Notes: generated by a model from the sequence alone, not told the origin. 64,000 bases of DNA from Paenibacillus tyrphae (GCF_024158745.1 NZ_JAMZAW010000030.1:32100-96099); one strand, 5' to 3'; counted from the stretch's first letter, positions 1-11,400 are shown. Numbers and translations are program-made.

Positions 1-3000
1 AGCCGCGAACGCTCGCCTTCCAGCATCAAGTCCAGCTCGCCTAAGGATTGCAGCGGATTGTCGACCACGGCGGCGAGCATTCGCTCATAGCGGCGCGCCA
101 GTCGTTCGATCGTTTCCGGCATATACAGGCTTGACGCATATTCCCATTCCATCAGCAGGCCCTCCGGCGTTTCCCGGACGACGACCGTCAAATCGAACTT
201 GGCGCTTCCCGAATCGAAGGGGACCATCCGATCCGCAGGTCCGGATAAGCCCATTTCGATATTTTGCAGCGCGAAATAAACGTCAAACAGCGGATTGCGG
301 CCGGGGTGGCGCTCCGGCTTCAAATCGTCGATCAAAGCTTCAAACGGATATTCCTGATGGTCGAACGCTTGGGCGACCATGCGTTTTAGCGAGCCTAAAA
401 ATTCCATGAAGCTGTCCTCGTCGGCAGACCGCGTCCGGATCGGCAGCGTATTGACGAACATGCCGACCAACGGCTGGAAGCCCATGCCCGGTCTTCCGGC
501 TACCGGGGTTCCGATCACGATATCCCGGTCCCCGCCAAGACGTGCCAGCAGATTATGGAAAACGCCCATCATCACCATAAACAGGGTAGCCCCGGCGTTT
601 TGGGCCATCGTTTTGACTTGAGCCGTCAATCCGGCGGGCAAGGTATGGAAAATCCGGGAGCCGACGTAGTCCTTCGTCCCGGGACGCAGCTTGTCCGTAG
701 GCATGTTCAATACAGGGATGCCGTCTGCGAACTGCTCCAGCCACCAGCGCCGGTGCTCCTGCATGGCACCGTCTTCCATCCGGTTTCTTAACGCCAGAAC
801 GGCGTCGCGGTACGACAGCGGCAAAGGCGCAGGCGTCTGCCCTTCGGCAAGCGCCATATAGTCGGAGAAGAGCATGCCCATGGAGCTGCCGTCCGTAATG
901 ATATGGTGAAGATCGATCGCCAGATACGCTTCCCCGTCTTCATATTGATAGCATCTTGCCCGCATCAACGGCGCCTCGGCCAGGTCGAACGGACGGACGA
1001 AATGTTTCAGCTCCTCCTGCAGATGCCGAATCCGGGACACCCCTTCTTGCGTTTTCAATACACACCGTTCCAGCGCAAAATCCACCCGCGGATGCACCAC
1101 CTGCTCAGCGGCGCCATCCGTCATTCGGAAGGAAGTGCGCAAGCTGTCGTGACGCTCGATCAACCGCTGCATCAGACGCTCGACCTCGTTTACGTCCTCG
1201 TGCGGCTCCAGCCGCATCACGCCGGTCACGTTGTATGCGACCGAGTGCGGCATCAATTGGGTCGTGAGGAACATCCGGTTTTGCGCGGGCGTCAGCGGGA
1301 TCGGCGACTTGTCCTCCTTCCGCTCCGGTGCGGCCTGGCTTGGGCGGCCGGCATGCAGTCTGGCCTGCGCCAATACCTCGGACAAGCCGTAGTCGCGCTC
1401 TACGCGCCGGACAAATTCGGAGAAATCCGCTGCTCCCAGCAGCACCGAAATCGGAATATCCAGCGTGAACGCCTCGTTCAGCACCTGAACGATTCTCAGC
1501 CCGTTAACGGAGTCGCCTCCCAGCTTGTAGAAATCCGCCCCGGGATTGATGACCGGATAGCCGAGCGCCTCGGACCATACCCAAGCCAGGAAGCGCTCAG
1601 CCTCGCTGACCGCTTCGTAACCTTCAGGCAAACGGGAGCCGGCTGCCGAGGCTTGTTCCCACAGAGGGCGCTCTTCCTCTGCCACCTCGCCTGCCTCCTC
1701 CTGCCGCTTCCGAATGCGAGGTGTTTCATCCCAATAGCGCTTGTTGTTGAACAGATGAGGCGGCAAGGAGCAGCGGCGGACGTCGCTGCCCGCGAAAAGC
1801 GGCTCGAAGGCGATATCCGCCCCTTGAACGTACAAAGCGGCCAACTGCTTCCAGGCATCCAGCCTCCTCCCTGCGTCCGCTTGCGTCACGACGGCCGAGA
1901 GCTGGCGCACCTGCGCTTGTACGGCGGCAGCCGGTACCGCGTGCGCCTGCGGCGTTTCCTCTTTGACCCCCGGCATGGCGGCGTCTGCGAGCCAGAGTGT
2001 ATATTGGTCGCCTTCTTGTACGCCGAACGATCTCCCTGCTGCGATCAGCGCTTCGTGCAGCGCCTCCAGACCGGCGATCAGTCCGCTGGTATCGCGGCAC
2101 CATACCGCAGCCCGCACCGGCAAATGCTCGCGGCCCGCAGACGCGGTAAAGCACGCATCCTGCAGCCGCAGCTCGGGATGCCGCCGCAAAAATTGCAGAT
2201 GACGCAGGACGGACTTGCCTAGCAGCTCCGGCGAATAGCCGGACAGTGGGTAGATCCACCCGGTCGCCGCTTCGGCGGAACGGTGTATCGGCGGCGCTTC
2301 CTCCACGACAAGGTGGCAGTTCGTTCCCGACAAGCTGAAGGAGCTGATTCCCGCGCGCAGCGGAGCTTCGCCGGCAGGCTCCCATGCCGCCAACCGGTCC
2401 TGCACGTATACAGGACTGCCCGCAAAATCGATCAGCGGATTCGGAATCGTAAAGTTAAGGCTCGGAGGAAGCATGCGCTCCTTCAGGGACAGCATGACCT
2501 TGATCAAGGAGGCAAGCCCGGCCACGCCGACCGTATGTCCGATATTCGTCTTGATGGAGCCGATAGCGCAGAACTGGCGCTTGTCGCTATGCTTGGCGAA
2601 GGCCCCGGCCAGGCCCTTGATTTCGATCGGGTCGCCCAAACTTGTGCCGGTCCCGTGCGTTTCGATGTAGGAGATCGTTTCCGGGTGAATGCCGGCCCGC
2701 TCCCACGCCTTCAGCAGCACCTCCTGCTGTGCGCGGGCGCTTGGGGCGGTCAAGCCGTTGGATTTTCCGTCGTTGTTCACCGCCATGCCGCGAATGATTC
2801 CGTATACCTCGTCGCGGTCGGCTACCGCCTTGGACAGCGGCTTGACGTAGACGGCCGCCACGCCTTCGCTCCATACGGTGCCGTTGGCATCCCGGTCGAA
2901 CGCGCGGACGGTGTAGTCGCCGGACTGGGTTTCGTTAGGAAAAAAAACCGGGTCGAACGTAATGTTCACGCCTCCGACGAGGGCGGCTTCGCAGTCGCCC

Positions 3001-3683
3001 TGCCGGATGGCCTTCATGGCGGCGTCCAGCGCCACCAAGGCGGAGGAACAACCGCTGTCGACGACAAAAGCCGGTCCTCTGAGATTCAATAAGTAGGATA
3101 GCCGGCTGGCCAGCACCCCCGTCCAAGAGCCGATGCTCGTCGTAAAATCTTCCTCCTCCAGGTACGTAAGGTAGGAATCGTGCATCCGATGGGTGTGATC
3201 GTTGCCTACGAATATACCGATGTTCCGTCCCTGCACCTGGCCCCGGTGATAGCCGGCATCCTCGATGCTCTCGACGAACACCTCGAGCAGCAGACGATGA
3301 TAAGGGTCCATATGCATCGCCGTGCGCGGAGGGATGTTAAAATACTCCGCGTCGAAATAGTCGACCGACTTGAGAAAACCGCCCTTTCGCAGCTCCCCGG
3401 AATAGTCGCTGATCCGCTTAAAATCCTCCAGCCGGTTCACAGGGAAGGAGCTGATGGATTGCCGGCCTTCGATCAGATTGTTCCAGAACTGCTCTGTATC
3501 CTCAGCGCCGGGGAAGCGGCAGGACAAGCCTACTACGGCGATAGGCTCAGGCTCGCCCGCTGCGCTTTTCTGCAGCTCCTTGATGAAGGCCACGGCCTGC
3601 TCCGGGTCCAGCTCTTTTCGCTTCACCCGGTCGAGCAAATAACGGACAAGCTCTTTTTTGATCGTCATGGCTTCGTCTGCCAT
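1..3683 (-). CDS. hybrid PKS-NRPS, KS-ACP-condensation..., cut by window edge
   Basis: First 1227 codons of an assembly-line protein; the rest lies left of the window. The ATG at 3683 follows a GGGAGGT ribosome site and overlaps the previous PKS gene by 19 bases. Domains seen: ketosynthase (about 40-460) with Cys near 210 in VDSGCSSAL and both His (ETHGTGT, NIGHT); a post-KS linker ending near 590 in an LPPHLF...YW motif; a carrier protein with Ser near 723 in GGDSV; and a condensation domain from about 800 with HHIITDG near 925. There is no AT, KR or DH, so this module should leave a beta-keto group (unless processed in trans) and then pass the chain to an amino acid whose adenylation domain would lie beyond the edge. 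As in the two PKS genes upstream, an acyltransferase must act in trans. The KS active-site context (SGC instead of the common TAC) is unusual but keeps the Cys. Confidence 0.9.
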   Translation of the reverse strand, partial: MADEAMTIKKELVRYLLDRVKRKELDPEQAVAFIKELQKSAAGEPEPIAVVGLSCRFPGAEDTEQFWNNLIEGRQSISSFPVNRLEDFKRISDYSGELRKGGFLKSVDYFDAEYFNIPPRTAMHMDPYHRLLLEVFVESIEDAGYHRGQVQGRNIGIFVGNDHTHRMHDSYLTYLEEEDFTTSIGSWTGVLASRLSYLLNLRGPAFVVDSGCSSALVALDAAMKAIRQGDCEAALVGGVNITFDPVFFPNETQSGDYTVRAFDRDANGTVWSEGVAAVYVKPLSKAVADRDEVYGIIRGMAVNNDGKSNGLTAPSARAQQEVLLKAWERAGIHPETISYIETHGTGTSLGDPIEIKGLAGAFAKHSDKRQFCAIGSIKTNIGHTVGVAGLASLIKVMLSLKERMLPPSLNFTIPNPLIDFAGSPVYVQDRLAAWEPAGEAPLRAGISSFSLSGTNCHLVVEEAPPIHRSAEAATGWIYPLSGYSPELLGKSVLRHLQFLRRHPELRLQDACFTASAGREHLPVRAAVWCRDTSGLIAGLEALHEALIAAGRSFGVQEGDQYTLWLADAAMPGVKEETPQAHAVPAAAVQAQVRQLSAVVTQADAGRRLDAWKQLAALYVQGADIAFEPLFAGSDVRRCSLPPHLFNNKRYWDETPRIRKRQEEAGEVAEEERPLWEQASAAGSRLPEGYEAVSEAERFLAWVWSEALGYPVINPGADFYKLGGDSVNGLRIVQVLNEAFTLDIPISVLLGAADFSEFVRRVERDYGLSEVLAQARLHAGRPSQAAPERKEDKSPIPLTPAQNRMFLTTQLMPHSVAYNVTGVMRLEPHEDVNEVERLMQRLIERHDSLRTSFRMTDGAAEQVVHPRVDFALERCVLKTQEGVSRIRHLQEELKHFVRPFDLAEAPLMRARCYQYEDGEAYLAIDLHHIITDGSSMGMLFSDYMALAEGQTPAPLPLSYRDAVLALRNRMEDGAMQEHRRWWLEQFADGIPVLNMPTDKLRPGTKDYVGSRIFHTLPAGLTAQVKTMAQNAGATLFMVMMGVFHNLLARLGGDRDIVIGTPVAGRPGMGFQPLVGMFVNTLPIRTRSADEDSFMEFLGSLKRMVAQAFDHQEYPFEALIDDLKPERHPGRNPLFDVYFALQNIEMGLSGPADRMVPFDSGSAKFDLTVVVRETPEGLLMEWEYASSLYMPETIERLARRYERMLAAVVDNPLQSLGELDLMLEGERSR

Positions 3684-6600
3684 CGTTTACCTCCCGTTTC
3701 GCTCTTGAACAGCTCCAGAAACTCGGTGCCTTCCAGCTCCTTCTCGACAAGCTCCATCAGCTCGCGTTCCACCGAAGCTTCCGACGGCTCCTCATTCGCC
3801 GCAGCGGCTGCCGCCGGGCGCTTGCTGTCGATGAACGCCGCCAGATCGTCGACCGAAGGGTACGAGAACAGATCGGAGATGTCGACGGTTCCCGGAAATT
3901 GCTCGTCTATCAGCTTCAGCAATTGGGTAGCCATCAGCGAATTGCCGCCCATATCCTGGAAGCTGGCAAAAATATCGATTTCGCCGAGTCCGAGCACAGC
4001 CGCATAAATCGCGCCCAAGATGCGCTGCGTATCCGTCGGATCCGCGCAGCCCTTGATGCGGACGTCCAGCGCGTTCAGCCCGCCCGCAGCGATGTCTGCC
4101 CTTGAGGCCGACGCGCGGAATTCCGGTGCGAGGCGGAAAGGTATCTCGTCGGCGAGCCCGATGGCGGCGGCTTTGTTCAATGCGCCGGGGACGATGCGCC
4201 CTTGCGGATTCACGATCAGCCATTCAAGCCAATCGAGAGCGTCAGCCACCGCAAGCGGGCGGAACAGGTTGTTCTCTTCGTCGACGTCGAAGTCGACCGA
4301 CATCCCCACTTCCTTCCAGCTCGGCCAATTGATCGAAATTACCCGGCTTCCCGCATGCCGGCCCGCCTCCGCGAACGTATCGAGGAAGGCGTTGGCGGCG
4401 CTGTAATCGCCCTGTCCTTCTCCGCCCGTGATGGCGGCAATCGAAGAGAAGAGAGCAAGGAATCCGGTGCCGCCCTCCGAAAGCAGGCGCAGCAGATGAA
4501 GGGAGCCCTCCAGCTTTGGCCTGGTAACGTCCTGAAAACGATGCTCCTCCTTGAACATCAGGAAGCCTTCGCCGGCTACCCCTGCCGCATGGAACACGCC
4601 GGCAATTCGTCCGTAGCGCGACTTCAATGCTTCACCCAGACGCTCGACCGACGGACCGTCGGCAACGTCTACCGATACATATTCGAGGCTGGCCAGCCGC
4701 GGCTTAAGCTCCGTCAACGAGCGGTACACGGCTTGTCCGGAAGCCGCCAGCTCCTCCCATTCCTCCGGGGAAGCCAGCCGGCTCCGGCCGAGCAGCACGA
4801 CCTTCGCCATGCCCTTGTCGGCCAGACGTCCGGCAACGGACAAGCCCAAGCCTCCCAGACCGCCTGTAATGACATAGACTCCTTCCGTATCCAGCGCCAG
4901 CTTCTCCATCCCGGATATCCGGTGAGGGCGCAGCTCTTCCACGAATACGCCCGCCGGACGGAAGGCACGGAAAAAGGGGCCGCCGAATCCGAAGCATTCC
5001 TCTACAACAGCGGCCGTCGGAACATGCTCCGACGCATCGACGACGTCGACCTTCAAGTGCCGGTATTCTTGCCCGATGACCCGGGCCAGCGCCGCAGTCG
5101 CTGTCGAGAGCGGCGACAAACCGTTCTCGTCTCCACTCACCGCCCACGCATGGCGTACCAGCACCTTCAGCCCGTCCGGCCATTTCGATTTGCGGGCCAA
5201 GAGCACTTTGCACAGCTTGAACAAGGCGTCCACCCCGAGTTCGCGTCTTGCGCGAAACGCTTCATCCGAGAGCGCGAGCCGGGCAAACGGTTCGGCTTCG
5301 GCGGTATAGTCAGCAGCAAATAGGATACCTTGCGCGCCCTGCTGCTCCGCTGCGGCCAGCAAGGCGTCCAGGCCGGCCTCATCCGGAGTGTAGACGGCTG
5401 ACCCTTCCGTCCCGGTTGCGGCTTCCAAGTAAAAGGAAAGCACGCGCATGCCGGCAGCATTCATGGCGCCTGCCAGCTCCTCGGCGCGGGAGCCGGCCGT
5501 AGCGACGAGTGCCCATGGGCCTGCGCCCGGCTGTAACGCAGCCGCTTCCGTATCCGGCGTTTCCCGGGGCACCCAGCACATCTGCATGCATTCGCCCGGC
5601 ACGCTGCCGCTGCCGAGCATGGCGACGTCGTGCACCTTTTTGATGGTATATCCGCTAATTTGCGCCAACACACGGCCTTCGCCGTCCAGAAGATCGACGT
5701 CGTAGGTGATCGTTTCGCCGCTTCCGCCTTTGTTGTCGTGCACGCGGATATGGGAATACAGCTCGCTTGTCATCGGTGCGTACAATCGGAACTTCTTGTA
5801 CGTAAACGGCAGGAACGTCGCTCCCGTGCTTTGGCTGAGCAGGTTCATAGCGTTATCCAGCACCGAAGGATGCAGCTTGAACACGCTTAGCTCCGGCTGC
5901 AGCGGAGCGTTCAGCTGCAGGCGGGCCAACGTCTCCGAGCCAAACTGCCATACGGCGCGCACCGTGTCCCAGTGCGGCCCGAACTGGAAGACGCCTGTGT
6001 CGGTTTCGCCGACGAACGGATCGATTACCTCGGACGCACGGCTTTTGAGCAGCATCAAATCCATCGGGCCTTGCTCCGGCCCGCCTTCAAGGGGCAGCAG
6101 CTTGCCCTCGACGTGGGGAAGCCAGTCACCCTCGTCATTGCGGCTGGAAACCGTGAACGAGTACGCCGATCCGGACTTGATAAGCGTCAGCCGGGCCGTC
6201 ACTTCCGCTCCCTCCTCGACTACCATTGGAACGAGGAAGTAGACGTCCCGCAGCTCGACGCTGTCCTGGCCGAAGGCTTTGGCGGCGGCGAATCTCGCCA
6301 TCTCCAGATAAGTGGTGCCGGGCAGTACGGCCCGTTGGCTGATGCGGTGATCCGACAGCACCCAGTGCCGGTCGATGCGGAACTTCGTTTCATACACCGT
6401 CTCTCCCTCAGTCCCGGCCGGAAGCTGCTCTTCCACGAGCGGATGCAGGGCGTTAGCCATTTGCGAGCGGACCTTTGTGATTTTGGGAGCGGCCCAGTAC
6501 CGGGTACGCTGCATCGGATAGACCGGAGCCGGAACCCTACGGCGTTTCTCGCCACCGTAGAACAGCTTCCAGTCGATATCGGCGCCTTCCGCATACAGAC

Positions 6601-8470
6601 GGCAAACCTCCTCCAGCAGCGACGGCTCCGACGAGCCGCCCTCCAGGTAGGCGCGCAGCTTGCCCGCCGCCGATTCGCTGAGCTGCTGGCGCTCCCGCAT
6701 GCGAAGCTCGCCCGGCTCCAACTGCGTTCTTTTCTCGCTCACGATGTGGTGGTGGCCGACGAAAACCTGCCCGATGCCGTCAGGTCTGCCCTCTTGAGCG
6801 GCCAGCGCTGCTATCTGCCGGCGCAGCTCGTCCTTCGTGCTTGCCACGAACGCGGCGCGATACTCGTAGTGTCCGCGGCCGACGTTGGACGTGTAGCACA
6901 AATCGGCCAAATGCCAGCCGTCTCCCTCCAGATGGCGCGCATACTTTTGAACGTAGTCGCGGTAGGCCTGTTCGTTTTTGGCGCTGATCGTCAGACAGTA
7001 ACGGGGCTGACCGGCCGGCGCCGACTCGAGAGACGGCGCTTCCTCCACGATCATGTGGCAATTCGTACGGCTGAAGCCGAAGGAGCTGATGCCCGCGCGG
7101 CGCGGAAAGCCGTCGACCTCCCAAGGCCGTGCGGTGTCGTTCACGTACAGCGGACTGTCCGTGAAATTAATATATGGATTAGGAGTTTGGAAATTGATGA
7201 TCGGTGCAAGCTCCTTGTGCTCCATCGATTTGATCACCTTGATGAGCGATGCGGCCCCGGACGCTCCTACCATATGCCCCATGTTCGTCTTCAGGGAGCC
7301 GATAGCGCAGAACTGCTTGCGCGACGTATGACGGCGGAACGCACTTGTCAGCCCTTTGATCTCGATCGGGTCGCCGAGGACCGTGCCTGTGCCGTGCGCT
7401 TCGACATACGTGATCGTCTCGGGCGGGATGCCCGCTTTTTCCCAGGCCTGATGAATAACCTCCTCCTGGGTGATCGGGCTCGGCGCCGTCAGACTGTTCG
7501 TGGAGCCGTCGTTATTGATGACGCTCGCTTTAATGATCGCGCGGATGTTGTCCCCGTCTTCCAGCGCCCGCTGCAGCGGCTTCAGCATGACGAGACCTAC
7601 GCCCTCGCCCCAGACCGTGCCGTTCGCCTTCGCGTCGAACGTGCGGATGTAGCTGTCGTCGGACTCGACATTTCCCATGTTCGCTCCTTCGAGGAAACGG
7701 GCTTTCAGCTCGCCGGTCGTGAACAGGTTGACGCCGCCGGCAATGGCGTAGTCGCACTCGCCGGCTATCAGCGCCTGCGCCGCCATATGGACGCTGATGA
7801 GGCCGGCCGAGCAAGCGGTGTCGACGATCATGCAAGGGCCCTTGAAATCGTACAAATACGAAATTCGGCTTGCGATCAGGCTTTCCCACGATCCGGTCAA
7901 CTGCATCGGGTCGCGGGCGGAGCACAGCCTGTAGTAGGAGTAGTTCGTTCCATCCTTCCCGATATAGACTCCGGTCCGGCTGCCGATCATCGTATCGCCG
8001 CCGTAACCGGCGTCTTCCATCGCCTCCCAGGCGGTCTCGAGCGCCATCCGTTGGCTCGGGTCCATGTACGTCACCTCGGAGCGGGGAATGCCGAAAAAAT
8101 CCGCGTCGAAATGATCGATGTGGTCCATATAGCCGGCCTTGACATGGATGTGAGGGATGTCCGCAGGCTGAATTTCGCGGCCGAACATGAACTCCGTATA
8201 ATACGGATTTTGCAAAATCGCTTCGAAATCCTTGAGCCGATGGGCAGGGTATTCGCGAATGCAGTTGATACCTTCCCGCAGCAGCTTCCAGAACGCTTCC
8301 GCGTTTTCCGCTTTGGGAAACCTGCCCGCCAATCCGATCACCGCGATATCCTTATGTATCGTAACTTCCGAAGAAGTCAGCTCCATTAACAGGGTTTTGG
8401 CCTCTTCTTTGGACAACTGCTGCTTGGCGACTTGGGATAGTATATATTTCTTGACCAGCTCCACAATCAA
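3665..8470 (-). CDS. AT-less type I polyketide synthase, KS-DH-KR-ACP
   Basis: One extension module of 1601 residues. KS: Cys near 220 (VDTACSAG), His in EAHGTGT (358) and NMGHM (398), so active. DH: the first motif near 708 reads HRISQRAVLP, with Gln in place of the usual Gly of HxxxGxxxxP; the second motif reads HPSVLDNAMN near 872, with Asp kept but Asn where Gln or His is usual. KR: NADPH motif GGLGGLG near 1202 and catalytic Tyr in GDYSAAN near 1355. The ACP Ser sits in GGNSL near 1510. No AT domain, so the free-standing AT upstream probably loads it. The start is a TTG sharing TTGA with the stop of the previous gene, with a GGAAG ribosome site; a GTG lies two codons later. The expected outcome is a beta-hydroxy or, if the unusual DH works, an alkene. 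Confidence 0.92.
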   Translation of the reverse strand: MIVELVKKYILSQVAKQQLSKEEAKTLLMELTSSEVTIHKDIAVIGLAGRFPKAENAEAFWKLLREGINCIREYPAHRLKDFEAILQNPYYTEFMFGREIQPADIPHIHVKAGYMDHIDHFDADFFGIPRSEVTYMDPSQRMALETAWEAMEDAGYGGDTMIGSRTGVYIGKDGTNYSYYRLCSARDPMQLTGSWESLIASRISYLYDFKGPCMIVDTACSAGLISVHMAAQALIAGECDYAIAGGVNLFTTGELKARFLEGANMGNVESDDSYIRTFDAKANGTVWGEGVGLVMLKPLQRALEDGDNIRAIIKASVINNDGSTNSLTAPSPITQEEVIHQAWEKAGIPPETITYVEAHGTGTVLGDPIEIKGLTSAFRRHTSRKQFCAIGSLKTNMGHMVGASGAASLIKVIKSMEHKELAPIINFQTPNPYINFTDSPLYVNDTARPWEVDGFPRRAGISSFGFSRTNCHMIVEEAPSLESAPAGQPRYCLTISAKNEQAYRDYVQKYARHLEGDGWHLADLCYTSNVGRGHYEYRAAFVASTKDELRRQIAALAAQEGRPDGIGQVFVGHHHIVSEKRTQLEPGELRMRERQQLSESAAGKLRAYLEGGSSEPSLLEEVCRLYAEGADIDWKLFYGGEKRRRVPAPVYPMQRTRYWAAPKITKVRSQMANALHPLVEEQLPAGTEGETVYETKFRIDRHWVLSDHRISQRAVLPGTTYLEMARFAAAKAFGQDSVELRDVYFLVPMVVEEGAEVTARLTLIKSGSAYSFTVSSRNDEGDWLPHVEGKLLPLEGGPEQGPMDLMLLKSRASEVIDPFVGETDTGVFQFGPHWDTVRAVWQFGSETLARLQLNAPLQPELSVFKLHPSVLDNAMNLLSQSTGATFLPFTYKKFRLYAPMTSELYSHIRVHDNKGGSGETITYDVDLLDGEGRVLAQISGYTIKKVHDVAMLGSGSVPGECMQMCWVPRETPDTEAAALQPGAGPWALVATAGSRAEELAGAMNAAGMRVLSFYLEAATGTEGSAVYTPDEAGLDALLAAAEQQGAQGILFAADYTAEAEPFARLALSDEAFRARRELGVDALFKLCKVLLARKSKWPDGLKVLVRHAWAVSGDENGLSPLSTATAALARVIGQEYRHLKVDVVDASEHVPTAAVVEECFGFGGPFFRAFRPAGVFVEELRPHRISGMEKLALDTEGVYVITGGLGGLGLSVAGRLADKGMAKVVLLGRSRLASPEEWEELAASGQAVYRSLTELKPRLASLEYVSVDVADGPSVERLGEALKSRYGRIAGVFHAAGVAGEGFLMFKEEHRFQDVTRPKLEGSLHLLRLLSEGGTGFLALFSSIAAITGGEGQGDYSAANAFLDTFAEAGRHAGSRVISINWPSWKEVGMSVDFDVDEENNLFRPLAVADALDWLEWLIVNPQGRIVPGALNKAAAIGLADEIPFRLAPEFRASASRADIAAGGLNALDVRIKGCADPTDTQRILGAIYAAVLGLGEIDIFASFQDMGGNSLMATQLLKLIDEQFPGTVDISDLFSYPSVDDLAAFIDSKRPAAAAAANEEPSEASVERELMELVEKELEGTEFLELFKSETGGKRWQTKP

Positions 8471-11400
8471 TCACTTCCTTTATCCAAAGTAAGGCGGCTG
8501 GAAGATTCCTCAACCGTGATTTCCCCGCGTGACAAAAGCTCAAGGATTTCGTCGATATTCCCTTCGTCGATCCGGCCGTTCTTGACCGGCTCCTTCGCAG
8601 GCGCCCGATCCTTGCGGGTAGATGCTCTCAAATACTCCGCCTGCTTGCGTATCGTCGTGTAGGTGAACAGATCGGCGATATCCATCGCGCCGGGGAAGCC
8701 CTTCTCGAACTCGCGGTGCATCTGCGAGGTAAGCAGCGAGTTGCCGCCCAAGCCGGCGAACTCTTCGTCGGCCTCCAGCTCCGCGAGCGCCAGGGTGCGG
8801 GCCCAGATTTGCGATACGGCCAGATCCAGCTCGTCGGGAGCCGGGATGCCGAGCAGCTTCACCTGATTGCCGGCTCCCGGCGCGGCAGACGATTCCTTCG
8901 TCTTCGCTTGATGGAACGCGGGCTTGCCGGACCGGCGTTTCTTGCCGGGCATGAGCACCGGCGGCAGCTCATCGCTGCTGCCAAGCACCCGGTCCAGCAG
9001 CTCCAGCGCTTCTGCCGTATTCACCGGCGCGAACGCTTCCTCTTCGTCGACAGCGCCCATGCGGCGGGCAATGCCCGTTTCGCGCCATGCCGGCCATTGC
9101 AGACTGAGCGCCGGCAGCCCGGCGCGGCGTCTATGCTCCGCCAGCGCATCGAGAAACAGGTTGGCCGCCGTATAGTCCGACTGTCCGGGATTCAGCAGCA
9201 GCGAGGAGATGCTGGAGAAAGCGATAAAGAACTCGGGCCGGTCGTCTAACGTCGCCAAATGCAGATGCCAAGCGCCGTCCGCCTTCGGTCCGTACACGTT
9301 GCGGAACGTTTCCACAGTTTTGTGGATCATGAATCCGTCGCCGGCACGTCCCGCCAGGTGAAACACCCCGCGAATGCGTCCGCAAGCGCTGCGCAGCTCC
9401 GCTAACGCCGAAGCCACCGCATCGTATCGCTCAAGAGGCAGTGACACGACCTTGAACGCGTCCAACCGGCTCTCCAGCTCCAGCCATCGGGCGAGTCTTC
9501 CACGCAGTTCCTCGTCCTCGGACTGCTCGATGAGCCGCTCCCACTCCTCGCGGGCCGGAACCGGACGTCGGCCGAGCAGCGCCAGCCGCCGGAAGCCCCT
9601 GCGGGCGAGCAGCCCGGCAACCTCGAGGCCGAGATCCCCGGTTCCTCCGCTAATGACGACCAGCCCATCGTCTCCGTCGACGGCAACCTCCTTCATGGCC
9701 GGGATCGGACTTGCCTGAATCGCCGGCTCGTAAGCGAGCCCTTGGCGATAGGCGAGGAATTCCGGCCGGGCGGGATCGGCTAGCTCGGCCAGCAGTGCTT
9801 GCGCCGGCGTCTCGTCGTCGCGGTCGAGGCAGCGCATGTTTTGCGCCTCAAACTCCAATGCGGCTACGCGCCATAGTCCGCCGAGAGCCGCCTGCCCCGG
9901 ATGAATGCTCCGGTCGTCCGCACCGACAACCCAACCGCTGCCGGTTAAGGCCGCCAAGCCCGCTTGCGCCTTGAGCCTTGCGGCGGTCCACGCCTTCAGG
10001 AAGGCGAAGCCTTCCCGGACCGCGTCGTCCGCTTCCTCCCGCCATGCGGCTGCGTTTTCGCCTAGGGTCGCGGCGGCGCTCCATTCGAACATCGCGAGCA
10101 CAATCGGCTCGTTCCCGTTCGCCAAGGCGGCTGCGGGCGCCAGGGCCTGCTCCCAATCCCCGGCTTCCGGGAACACCTCGATGACCCGGCGGCCTTGCTC
10201 CTGCGCATGCCTGACAATCCTGTCGAGCGTGGCGGAGCGCTTCCCGGCGACGACAATCGCTCCCACCGGAAGCTCCTTAGGGTTAGGAAGCGGATAAGAA
10301 CGGAACGTTTGTTCGTATCCATACATTTCCATGCCAACGGACAATCCCGTGGCATGCGAAGCGGATTTAATGCAGTAATTGCGAATGTTCAGGACGGTAT
10401 TCCCGTCGCGGTCGCCGACCTTGATTTCGAAACGGTGCACCGGAGCGCCGTACGCTCCGTCGGTTTTGCGCAGATGAACCCAAATATGTTCAGGCATCCG
10501 CTCATACACCGTCAGCTCGCCGTAGGACAACGGCAAATACAGCTCCCCGTCGCCCATCAAGTGATTGACGGCGTTCACGGCCGTATCCATCAGTGCCGGG
10601 TGCAGCTGATACAAATGAGCCTCCGAACGGTATGGTTTCGGCAATGCCAGCTCCACCAAAAACTCCTCCAGCGCCTCGTCCATTCGTCCGCCGACGAAGG
10701 AGCCGTTCCAGCGGTCGCCGAGCTGAAGCCCGCGCGACAGATCGTCGTGCAAGCTCATCGGAATAGGCCGGGTCAATCGCTTTTGCAGCACCTGAAGGTC
10801 CAGTCGCTCGCCGGCTTCCTGCCGGCCCTCGTCCGCGACTTGCCAGTACGCCTCCGCGTGAACGACCCATTCGCCGTCCTCCGAAACGCTGGCGAAACGG
10901 AACCGTTTCGTGCCGTTCTCCTCATCCTCCGCGAGCAGATGAAGCTCTTTGGACGCCCCTTCCTCCATGGCAAAAGGATGGATAAACACAATATCCTTCA
11001 AGCTTGCTGCCCCTTCGTGGCGAAAATAATCCCGCACGCAGACGGCCATCATCTCTACGAAGCATGTGCCCGGCAGCACGCAGACGCCTTGGATCTTATG
11101 GTCGGCAAGCTCCCACTGCCCGTCGGCATGGAGCTCGCTTCGGAACAGCGTGTGACCGAAGGTTGTGACGGCCGACGAATCGAGCAGAGGATGAGACCGC
11201 GCTTGGGCCTCCCGTCCGGCAGGAAATGTCGGTTCCGCCCAGCATCGAACGTGCTGGAACGGATACGTCGGCAGCGGAACCCGCCTCGCGTCCATCCGCC
11301 AGGTCAAGCTATCCCACGGAAGCCGTGCGCCGGCCACGTACAGTCCCGCCCATTGAGCCAGCACCTCCGCAGAGGGCCGCTCCCGCCGGCCGGACAGCAG

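Noticed and set aside
903..2222. 439-codon open frame on the plus strand opposite the PKS-NRPS gene
   Set aside because: It runs antisense to clear KS, carrier and condensation domains, has biased low-complexity composition rich in Arg, Gln and His, and shows no recognisable domain. GC-rich coding DNA makes such frames often.
5972..8389. 805-codon open frame on the plus strand opposite a PKS gene
   Set aside because: The real gene is on the minus strand with all KS, DH, KR and ACP motifs. The plus frame reads like a reverse-complement product (many Arg, His, Gln) and no family is visible.
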